Shown piece after piece: positions 12,081 to 23,100 of a stretch of DNA of 64,000 nt. Position 1 is the stretch's first letter, and each line of letters begins with the position of its first letter. The DNA is from Bolinopsis microptera (lineage: Eukaryota; Ctenophora; Tentaculata; Lobata; Bolinopsidae). The notes beneath the pieces were generated by a model that had not been told where the DNA came from, did no database searches, and saw only the letters and a program-made list of their open reading frames with translations. A program made the translations under genes and the position numbers. The stretch lies in assembly GCF_026151205.1 (NCBI RefSeq), contig NC_087075.1, positions 9,773,303 through 9,837,302 of the forward strand, read 5' to 3'.

Positions 12081-12858
12081 TTATCTAAATATAACAAGAT
12101 ATCCACTTTTGAGAGTTAATGTGGTTTTTTACAGACTCATAGGATTTCTGTTAACAGTTAGGTTAAATTTGAGTGAGAGTGCATCAAAGAATTCTTGTTT
12201 ATCGAGAACATGGTTTCTTAGTGGATGAAGTCAGGTATTTATGAGTCAGATCATTCAAAAGCAGTGCTTTTTTTAACCTCTGTCTGCTGTCAGCTGTTTT
12301 GTAGCATTGACTGAGTTGAAGTACTCTATCTTTACAGTTTCCTTCATTGATATTTATGTAACTTTCTACCAAAAACGTTATTGATCGGGAATCGTCTTTC
12401 AATTATTTTGGGGAATTTTTTGACTTTATATAACAACGTTGTCATAATGACACAAGTGACTGATCAACCGCTTTATTTGATCTTGTTAAGAATATATTTA
12501 TATTTTCAGCTTTGGATGAAAACATTTAGGGGGATTTTATTTTTTATTTTCATATCTATCATGCTATTTGTTACTAAATTGCTCATTGTATACTGCCTAT
12601 AATGATTAGATTTTATCATCATCATCCTTGCTGTAGTTGTGCAGTTTGGAATACTCAGACGACCCACTCTAGCAGCACATATAATTTACCAACGATGGCA
12701 CAGGAATGGATTCTTCCATGACACTATGCAAAGTATTTTAGGTCCCTTGATTGGTGTATGACTGGTTTCCATTGTGTTGCACCATATTATAATACATATA
12801 AATATTAATATTCTGATTGTAGAATTATCAAAATTTCCTCAGTGTAGATAGTTAACTG

Positions 12859-15800
12859 ATGGTGCCTGAGGATAAACCTTATAACCCATATCCTTACGAT
12901 GGGACTGATGATTTAAGATTCTACACAAAAAGTGGGCTTTTAGGAGCATGGAAAGCTCGGGCCTCCCAATATGCAAAAGAAATGGTTATAAATTATTATA
13001 TTTTATAATGTTATCATTTTAATGATTATTCTTAGGTATTTTCTTGGCGGAAAAGAAGATCCCTTTACCATAACCGTTAATTTTATACCCAATTGAATTT
13101 TCATCTGAGAAATATAAATTATATTGAATATGCTTATTGCATATGTATTTGATATATAATTGATTCAATATTATATGCATTTATATGAGTTTATCTGATT
13201 GACATCCTCTCCCAGGATCCTTGGAGCACATACAATTCAGTAGATAAAAACAAATTATCCTGGACCTGGAGGAATGTGTGGGACGTAAGTATTTATTATT
13301 TAACATACCCCCCTTGTACCCCTCCCCCTGTACCCCCTCCCCCCTTGTACCCCCATCCCCCCATGTACCCCCTCCCCCCTTGTACCCCCATCCCCCCATG
13401 TACCCCCTCCCCTCTTGTACCCCCTCCCCTCTTGTACCCCTCTTTGCAATATCCATTTCTTTAACCTCGAAAACCCACTTGTAGCTACTGATCAAAATTT
13501 TGCTGATTTTTTAGAACCGTGAGCATTTTGCAGAAAATATTTTTCTTTCATTTTTACCTTAGCTTTGGTTTGATACCTTAAAATTCTTCCTTTAAGGTCG
13601 TACTTTAAGCAAATTTGGTAAATACGGCCCTCAAATAAACATTATTAACTAAATGTAGTTTTGCAACTTTTGGCTGTCAAATATCGAAGATTTCTTGTGC
13701 AGGACCCCATGGGAACGTTCATTGGTAGAGATGTGCTTACAGAGGAAGAGATCGAAACACGGCTTATGTGGAAAGACAAGGAGGAAGTTTCTGTGTAAGT
13801 TTGCTTTATAATAGATACAGTAAAACCTCACTTTGGCATTCCTCTCTATATCTACAGATCAAATGAGAAGTCAGAATGAAATTCATGATTGATAGCAACT
13901 CATCTTCCGAAATTTTCTCCTTCATGAATATTTTATCATTTTCTACAATTCAAACATTACTTTTGAATCACCCTGCATACCGGGTTCCACCTCTTTTTCC
14001 CCAAACTTTTAGTCAATTTGCCCAAGTTTGGCCAATTCTTGCAAGAAATGTGATTTATCAGAGCCTGGACCTGGTTAATCACTCGGCTAGTTTATTGCTT
14101 CATTCCATGCCTTCAAAGACTAATAAAGTGACACGAGTCACAGTTTAAACATTTCGTCTGTACAATTAAATACAATATAATACCAATTAAATTAATTAAT
14201 TAAACTTATATTTTGGCTCAATTCTGGTGCTCAGCCGTGCATTTAAATGAAATGAAAAGTCCCTGAAACGTACTAGAGAAACTTTATTAATAAGCTATTT
14301 TAGTCATAATTGGTGTAATATCTTTAATTATTTGGTTTCATACTGTACATCAGTATTACCGATATCTTTTCAAGCATAAGTTTCCAGTATACAAGTTTCC
14401 AGTATACAGGTAAATTTCTAAGTTTTATTTAATAGTGGTGCTATTTCAATTTATTATTATCATCACATGATCAGGTTTGTAAAGAAAGAGTCGGACTACA
14501 TGCGTATCCTGCCGACGGATGGTGAAGAAGTGGGAGGCAGTGCCATGTACCACTCAAATATGTTGGAGAAGAAGATAGTGCATGCGCGCATTCTCAACAC
14601 ATTCCAGGAGCCGTTCGAGGTGGAGGACGAGAATCACTACGAGCGCAGAGTTCAGTTTGACTTGTGAGTAAGGCGGAGAAGACGGCATGTTTTCAGTTGT
14701 CAAAAGATTTAGGAGTGTGGTCAAAATAGATGTTTTTACTTTTAAAATAAAATACGACAAAGTTTTCAATATGCAAACTTTTATTAAAATCGGTGTTGTG
14801 ATAATTAGTCGGATCCCAACCGTTCTAAAAGGCTATCTCGTTAGCTTTTCGTGTTAAAAGCGATTTCTCAACGGTTATCACCTCTCTAGATGATTCTTAA
14901 AACATTTGGACTTCATTGCATTTTTGAAATAAATGCAATGAGGGCGTTTTCGGCCACACCCTTTTTCAGGGTTTCGCGGTCACTCGAATTTTTGTATTTC
15001 AGCCCAGGAAGGTCTTAAAGACTATTCCGATACACCAAAATGTGCCTAATAGCCACATTTATATACAACTTATGAAGCAACATATACCTTAAAATGCTTC
15101 GTTTCGGAAATATGGCCGAAAAACGGTTTTTGGCTTGACGCAGTTCATAATTTCCGTGATTTTTGGCATTTCCGCCTAGGAAGGTCGTAGAGACTATTCT
15201 GATACACTAAAATGTACATAATGGCCACATTTATATACAACTTATGAAGCAACATATACCCTAAAAGGCCTATTTTCGGAAATGTGGCTGAAAAACGGAT
15301 TTTTGCCGAGTGAACAATGACAATATTCACAAATAGGCTATTGGACTGTTAGCTAAAACGGTCTTAAAGACTCATGAGCAACACAGCATTTGTCACAAGA
15401 TGTAAGATGACTCAATTTGTGTCCAGAAACACCTACAAAAATTGGAGAATGATCTACTTTATTGGGCATCTCTCTTAATGGGCCAGGCCAGCAGCATATT
15501 TGTGTCTTACTAAATGGCAATTTTTCAAAATTACGGTTTCTTTAGTAAAGGTCAATGGGTCAGTTGCTAACAGCAAATTGTTCGCAATTGCCGACTCATG
15601 CACATCATATATACTCAAAAACGCTCACTTTAGGAGTCATTAGTAAATAAGTTTAACTACTGCATGATTTGTGAAAACTCCAACAATTTTTCATTGGCAC
15701 CTATATAGCCAAAATGTAATGACCAAAATTCAACTTTTTATTTATTCATGCCATGAAACCATATAATTATATGTACCAAGAATACCGGATCTAAAATAAA

Positions 15801-18800
15801 TCGGCACTGGATCCGGGCCAGATTGTCGCTTGACCACTGACCAGTACCCCACTTTATAATCATAATTGACTTCACTGCCTCGACCAATATTGGTCTGTAA
15901 TCCCTGGATTGAGATCTGTTGGCTGCAGTTTAATTTAGCTCATTTACCATAATAGTAATACCGCAGTGGTTTGGTTCGCATAGATTTTCCCATCGTATGA
16001 TAATGTGTGTCATTCCCTCGTTTTTTAATCAAGTGGTTACTGGCTAGCTCTTTTTTATTACAGCTGCCTCGAGATCTTATCTAGGGCACTAATACATTAG
16101 TACTAGAACATTAGAACTGTAATTATAGAACTTCAGATTAAGATTACTTGGCCGAATGGCAGGGTTCGAGATTCGACTCTAAAACGCTCAGTTTAGGAGT
16201 GATTAGTAGATAACTACTGCATGATATGCGAAAACTCCAACTAGACAAGGATCATGCTTAATCAAAGTGTTCCTCGACTTGAACTTAAGTCTTGTAACCT
16301 ACTGGAGTTTGGGCCACTGAATTGAATACGACCTGATATTAATTTTAGGATGTCGGGAAATTCATTAAGATTTTTATTCTTTGGTTTTTCAATTGTGCTA
16401 CGAATCCGAGTTTGAGTTGATAACACCGAATTTCCTCTTTGACTCTCAAAGAGAGGAACCAAGGCTTACGTTCCTCTTTTTGGCTCTGAGATCCAACTTT
16501 AAGATCGGACTTCGGAGATCCTCGCGTCGGAGATCATGTAAGTGTAACATCAGTACATGAGATTAGACTTTTTTGCTTGATATTGGACCTATAATTAATC
16601 TAATTATATATTCGAAACAGCACGGGATGTAACCAAGGTTAATTTAGATAAGATATACCAGCTTTCGGGGTTACAAGACCCCACGAAAGGCAGGCAGAGC
16701 ATCCTAAATCCTCAATCCTCATGCTATCCTCACGTTGACCATCTAGGTCCAAACTCCAGCCTCTCATTAAAAAACAGCTATTAGGCCCGGGATCCGTCCC
16801 TTGTCCCGTAGTGTCCCGTAAGTAAGAGATCGTTCAGATTTTGGTCATTTAGACCCCCTCCCCGCTCTAAAATCCACTTTACCCAATTAAGCTGGAAAAA
16901 TTTCACATGTGAAACCTAAATAGCTAAATCAGCATCTCGAGACCTTCTAATATAAAAACCCCGTGATCCTACTATAAGCTTATAACTTATAAGGCAATAA
17001 TATAAAGGCATTGCATGCCGAAATTAAGATTCACTTCAACTGGTGATGTGAACCTGACATATGTTACCTGAATGCCCTCAGTCAAATCTCGAACCCTGCT
17101 AATGCTATTCTGCCAAGTAACCTTAATCTGAAGTTCTAGAATTACAGTTCTAATGTTCTAGTATTTGTGCCCATGCCCCAGATAAGATCTCGAGGCAGCT
17201 CACAGCTGTAATACCAGAAGAAATAGCCAGTCACCACTTGATTAAAAAACGAGGGAATGACACACATTATCATACGATGGGAAAATCTATGCGACTAAAA
17301 AAAAGAATATGGGGTCATTCTGAAGTGGGAACCAGACCACTGCGGTATTATAGGAAATTAGCTAAATTAAACTGCGGCCAACAGATCTCAATCCAGGGAT
17401 TACAAACCAATATTGGTCGAGGCAGCGAAATCAATCATAATTATAAAGTGGGGTACTGGTCAGCGGTCAAGCAACAATCTGACCCGGATCCAGTGCCGAT
17501 TTATTTTAGGTCCGGTATTCTTGGTACATATAATTATATGGTTTCATGGCATGAATAAATAAAAAGTTTGAAGTTGAATTTTGGTCTGGCACGTCACACA
17601 TTTTATTTAAATTGGTACCAAGGAAAAATTGTTGGAGTTTTCACAAATCATGTAGTAGTTATTTACTAATGACTCCTAAAGTGAGCGTTTTTGAGTATAT
17701 GATGTGCATGAGTCGGCAATTGCGAACAATTTGCTGTCAGCAACTGACCCATCGACCTTTACTAAAGAAACCGTAATTTTGAAAAATTGCCATTTAGTAA
17801 GACACAAATATGCTGCTGGCCTGGCCCATTAAGAGAGATGCCCAATAAAGTAGATCATTCTCCAATTTTTGTAGGTGTTTCTGGACACAAATTGAGTCAT
17901 CTTACATCTTGTGACAAATGCTGTGTTGCTCATGAGTCTTTAAGACCTTTCTAGTTAACAGTCCAATAGCCATTTGTGAATATTGTCATTGTTCGCTCGG
18001 CAAAAATCCGTTTTTCAGCCACATTTCCGAAAATAAGCCTTTTAGGGTATATGTTGCTTCATAAGTTGTATATAAATGTGGCCATTATGTACATTTTAGC
18101 GTATCAGAATAGTCTCTACGACCTTCCTAGGCGGAAATGCCAAAAATCACGGAAATTATGAACTGCGTCAAGCCAAAAAACCGTTTTTTCGGCCATATTT
18201 CCGAAACGAAGCATTTTAAGGTATATGTTGCTTCATAAGTTGTATATAAATGTGGCTATTAGGCACATTTTGGTGTATCGGAATAGTCTTTAAGACCTTC
18301 CTGGGCTGAAATACAAAAATTCGAGTGACCGCGAAACCCTGAAAAAGGGTGTGGCCGAAAACGCCCTCATTGCATTTATTTCAAAAATGCAATGAAGTCC
18401 AAATGTTTTAAGAATCATCTAGAGAGGTGATAACCGTTGAGAAATCGCTTTTAACACGAAAAGCTAACGAGATTCCGTTTCGTCCCTGACTAAATAGGCA
18501 ATTCCTTGACCTAAATCGTGTTGTGATAATGGGCAATTCCTTGACCTAAATCGTGTTGTGATAATAGGCAATTCCTTGACCTAAATCGTGTTGTGATAAT
18601 AGGCAATTCCTTGACCTATAAATCGTGTTGTGATAATAGGCAATGAGAGATTGGAGACGAACCATAAATAATACCCCTCACACCAAATTAATAATATCAA
18701 TATTAAACAACGAATTATTTGTACTTCAGGAACCACCTTTTGCACCGTGCTACATTCGGACTCTACAAGTACGACCCTTACGAGTGTAAATCTGTTGCTC

Positions 18801-19477
18801 CTGGTAGGTATTGGGCTGATAAATTACAAACTTTAGATTCAATTTAAATTGAGCCTGTGCCCGTTTTAAAGGGGTGCACAGGCCGCAGAATTAAATAGAT
18901 ATTAGAGCCAGTCTCATGACCGTTCAATAATATTATGTTGATTCTAATTAATAAAATAGGTCACTTAGATGCCACGAATGCAACTGACTAACTACAACTG
19001 TTTAACCATTATAATGATCTCGAGTAGTGTTAACTTTTCACCAGTTTAAACATTAGGTAATGCTCTGATTTACTTATATAAAGTTTATTATCTACAGGGT
19101 ATCTACATAATATACTTATATATAAAATATACACATGTACACCATTGTATATATCTAGCTTATAAGTGTATTAAAGTACTAACTATAACCATTACAGATA
19201 ACTATAATTAACTAATTAGCTAATTAACTATAATTAACTACCAGGAAGGACCGGTTACCCGGGAGGTAACATGGTAAAAGAGAAGCCAGTATCTGGCCCC
19301 AACATACGAGGGAGGTATGCGCGGGACCTGCGCGGCGACAAGGACGTGCTCTACGAATTCACCAACACCAGCGAAATGAGTCACCTGGGCTCCGATCTCG
19401 GCTCCATGGGTCACGCCAACGCGGAAGGAAAGTTACAGATCAAGAACAAATTCTTGTACCAGGAAACTTTAGATTGA
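12859..19477 (+). CDS. Unrecognised six-exon gene, ~262-residue protein
   Basis: Exons 12859-12984, 13216-13284, 13703-13794, 14475-14663, 18730-18803 and 19245-19477 join in phase to one protein starting MVPEDKPYNPYPYDGTDDL and ending FLYQETLD, with a stop at 19475-19477. Every junction is GT-AG. A possible acceptor (CCTCAG) just before 12842 suggests a spliced 5' UTR. The product is hydrophilic, rich in Tyr, Glu and Arg, with no signal peptide, membrane segment or repeat. It contains WSTYNSVDKNKLSWTW, RILPTDGEEVGG, LLHRATFGLYKYDPYECKSV and a Gly/Arg/Asp-rich tail. I do not recognise the family. The short, Tyr/Pro/Gly-studded layout recalls small axonemal proteins, but that is only an impression. 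The 4-kb fourth intron holds a foldback transposon. Consistent phase makes the gene real with good confidence; its function is unknown. Confidence 0.75.
13300..13445. repeat. C-rich minisatellite in intron
   Basis: Tandem CCCCTTGTACCCC-type units, ~11-24 bp with alternating spacers, start 16 bases after the donor at 13285. The long frames read from it on both strands are low-complexity artefacts. Confidence 0.85.
14835..18473. mobile_element. Large foldback element with ~1.35-kb inverted arms
   Basis: The left arm, about 14835-16175, is the near-perfect reverse complement of the right arm, about 17088-18473. Both termini read ATCTCGTTAGCTTTTCGTG inward. A ~0.9-kb spacer separates the arms. 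Each arm has an internal tandem duplication (15002-15110 and 15170-15290 on the left), and each contains the same 61-codon frame, which has no recognisable domain. There is no transposase and no clear target duplication at the edges. The spacer at about 16690-16795 carries a LINE-tail-like segment. It sits wholly in intron 4 of the unrecognised gene. Confidence 0.85.
18495..18645. repeat. Tandem repeat of 35-38 bp, four copies
   Basis: Units of AGGCAATTCCTTGACCTAAA plus TCGTGTTGTGATAAT repeat four times directly beside the right end of the foldback element. The last full unit carries a 3-bp insertion (CTATAAATC). Confidence 0.9.
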
Positions 19478-20188
19478 GTCATGGTGCTGTGACGATAGCT
19501 TGAAGGATTTCATTAAATTATTAAAGATAAAGTTCTCCTAAATGGATGTGCAGCTGTACTTTGTGTAGTTAGTAGAACGATGCATCTTTCAGGGAACAGT
19601 CTCACCTTTATATTTGCATTGGGGACTCAACATTTAATAGATACACTAATTTCTGTGAAACCAACTTAATTTCAGCATTGTTTCAACTGAATTTCAGCAT
19701 TTTTTTACCTATAATGCAAACGTTATAGTAATATCTACCCTAGACGAGGGTGGAAAATGAATTTTGGTAAAACGAGTGTATTTCTTCGCTGTGTAATTAC
19801 GATATTAAAGGTCATTAAGTGATTATATTGGTTGATGTCAAATTTTTGATTTATACTAGCCTAGTACGTTTTGTATATTTTTTCGTTTAACTGATGTTTA
19901 AATTAAGTGATGATATGTATGAAAATAAGATAAGTGAAATTCAATACCTGTTAGTGTAACGTTCCCAGTATTTGAAATTTAACAGCAGTTTATCTTCCAG
20001 CTATCCGTTTAAATATTGCAGATTGCTACTGGGCAATTTGTAACTGTTACCTTTTTACTAGCTACAGTTCCACGCTGAGCTCCACTCATGACCTGTAATA
20101 ATTACCGAACCATAATTAATTACTAACCCAATTAACCAACTAATCAATTAATAACTACAGGACTATGAAAGCATGGCAATAGTAGTAT
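19478..20188. other. Intergenic spacer with probable 5' UTR exon start
   Basis: About 700 bases between the stop at 19477 and the next start. An acceptor-like AACTACAG ends at 20160, so 20161-20188 may be the 5' UTR part of the first coding exon of the next gene. No other structure is seen. Confidence 0.45.
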
Positions 20189-23100
20189 ATGGCAAAGCTT
20201 TACATAACCTCCCCAATTAACAACGATACCCTATATCGTCCCGTCACAACTGTGGATACCAACACTACCAATCCAACAGCAGCTGATAGCATTGATAATC
20301 ACCATGGTAACCAGGTGATTATAACAGATAAATGCGATAATGAGGTGTTAATTGATGATGAGGTAATAATTGCAGATAAAACAGACAATAAGATGGTTGA
20401 GGGGTATAGTGTTGATAGGGAGAGCTCTATTGAGTACGTTAAAACTGTGAGTCAGATAACACACGAGACGTCCAGTGCTTGCGGTCAAACTAAAGACATG
20501 ATTCAGATTACAGACGCTGAGATTAAGAATTTGTCCATCGAAAACGAAAGCAAATCATCAGATCAGCTGCTCTCCGAAGATTTACCAAATCAAACTTTAT
20601 CGGAGAAATCAGATTTATCAGATAATATGTCAGCGGAGAAAGTTGTGAACATAGCAGCAGGCTTTCCAACTGTCCTTGATTCGAGATCAGAGTCTGACGC
20701 GCTCACGGCAGCGGCTGAAAAAGTAAACGAAGTGCTCCTATCCGAGAACAGCCCTGCGAATCCAACACAACCTAAATCTGTTTTCAGCGACTGTGTCAGT
20801 GAAATTGTAGTTATCCCCGACGAAAGTCCCACAAACCACGAACCCCGGTCGGGAGCTCATAATTTGGCCACTCAGCCAAATATTATTTCTTCTTCATTTC
20901 GAATCCCTACCATCCAGTCCAGTGCTAACATATCATTGGCAACACTCCAAAAACCAGACACGATAATATCTTTAGCAGATGTTAAACCTGTGATCTCCTC
21001 TCACCCTGCTACCACCTCCAATATAACCCCTCCCATGACCAGTCTTCAACAATCCTTCATACAAAAACTAATCCCGTCCCTGATAAACCTTAACAAACCC
21101 AGCCCTTCGCCAGTTAGCTCTGTCAGCTCGCCCCCTATCCCTGCGCTCATACCAGCTAGTCAGACCCGCGCGAGCGGGGTTGCTCCCTCTGGAGTCGGGA
21201 CGAGTAGCAGATCTAACGGTGTCATTACAATTGATGATGATGATGATTTGGTTGTGACCCAGGTACGTTCGTTTGCCCTTATTTGGAGTTTCACGTGATG
21301 CCCATATTTGGCGTAATTATGATAGCTCAGTTTTATGTTTTATGCTGAAATGTAGGATTGAATTACATCAGTACCTGATGCAAGTTGAGTAAATTTATGG
21401 AATATTTGTGAAGGTTGTTCTATCAAAGTTTGTTCCATCAAAGTTTGTTCTGTCAAAGTTTGTTCTGTCAAAGTTTGTTCTGTCAAAGTTTTCTTCTATC
21501 AAAATTTGTTCTATGAAAATGTTGTCCATTAAAGTTTGTTCTATTAAAGTTTATTCCGTCAAAGTTGATTCAATTTCGTTCGAATAACATGTTACTGATC
21601 AGGTGATTAAGCCGGCAACAGGACCCGCTCCAGCAGCCCCACCACCAGCAGCAGCAGTCCCCTCAGCACGGAATGACAGTCTTCTACAGCTAGTTTCTAA
21701 GATAAAGAGTATGGTGGAACCCACTGCAGCTAGTCAGCCAAAACTCAAACAACTTCAACAGACTCTGGCGTCACTGATAAAGGTGACTAATAAATGTCAG
21801 GGTTATGTTAAGTCACGTGACACGTTATGTTAAAGGTTAGGGTTTTGGTGAGACCATTTCTTTCGGTTACAAAACAGTAAAAACCCAAGTCACGCGACAA
21901 CGCACTAGCGAGTGAATTAGTAAAAGCCACCACCGTGGTAATGTAGCATGGCAGTATAACGGCAGCAGCATGACCTGTTCTCAGTGTGAAACATTGCCTG
22001 AACTTGCTCCAACTTTAACAATGAACTTGTCCGAGTGTGGCCTTGGAATTTTGTTATGGAATGTGGCATTGTGTAAACCTTACAATTACCGTTCACCGGG
22101 CTTCTACCGCGCCGGGGAGTACAAAACAACCGGACCGTTAATCGAGGGATTAATTACTGGTGTTTACTGAAATTGGTACCTGAAATGTCAGCAATTTATA
22201 TGAGGATAAAATAACAGATATATATCGGCCAAAGAAGATTAACACATGGTTTTTACGCTTTTATCACTAACAAACTATCATACCACTTCAATGTTTCAAG
22301 AACCCTAAGAAAGTAACAACAAATATATCACTATGTTAGACCATGTGATTTAAAGAGTTCGGGTAACTGCAAAGCAAGAGTGTAGATTATATTCGAGCAT
22401 GAATATCATCCAATTTACAACCGATCGTCAAATTGATAAAGCGGCTGGGAAATATACAATTATTTATTTAATAAACAACATTTATCTATAAATAATTATT
22501 TATGTACCTAAATCTTTCAGAACCAAGGTCTAAGTCGTAACATGGCAGCGTCGCCCCAACACCAGCAAGCCACCAGTACTGCTACCACCTCGCAGCGTGT
22601 AAACTACCAACAACTACACCAACAACAACAGTCCTCTACTCAGAGAGCAGCTGGGTTTAATCAGGTTAGCTGAGTTTCATCAGGAACTACTTTAGTATGG
22701 GACGGTGCATGTAGGGGATGGTCCATTATATATAAAGGAGGTCGTGCCAAAAGAAAGGCAACCAAGTGATTATTGGTAAAATAATTACTGATAAACGGTT
22801 TAACATCTATCATAATTTACACTTTACAGTGACTTGTCGCGAACAAATTTTCAAACCTCTTTTTCATTTCACTCAGAGAGCAGCTGAGTTTAATCAGGAA
22901 TTACTTATGTATGGGATGTTTTATATGATAGGAGGCGAGCCACGAGGAGAGTTAGGACTCATCGGGGCTCGGGCTACATTAAATCAATATTATGTATAGA
23001 TTATATGGGGTGGGTTATTTTATGGGATGGTGCATATATTAAAAAGCAAAGGCGACCTAGTGATTATTGGTATTTACTGAAAACCTGTTTAAGAACGTCA

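Noticed and set aside
13276-13484. Overlapping Pro/Tyr-rich frames on both strands
   Set aside because: They are read from a C-rich minisatellite and stay open only because of its composition.
16140-16190. tRNA-like B-box (GGTTCGAGATTCGA)
   Set aside because: No matching A-box or cloverleaf could be folded around it; at most a SINE relic.
15145-18161. Matching 61-codon frames at 15145-15330 (-) and 17976-18161 (+)
   Set aside because: They are the same sequence in the two inverted arms of the foldback element, with no recognisable protein.
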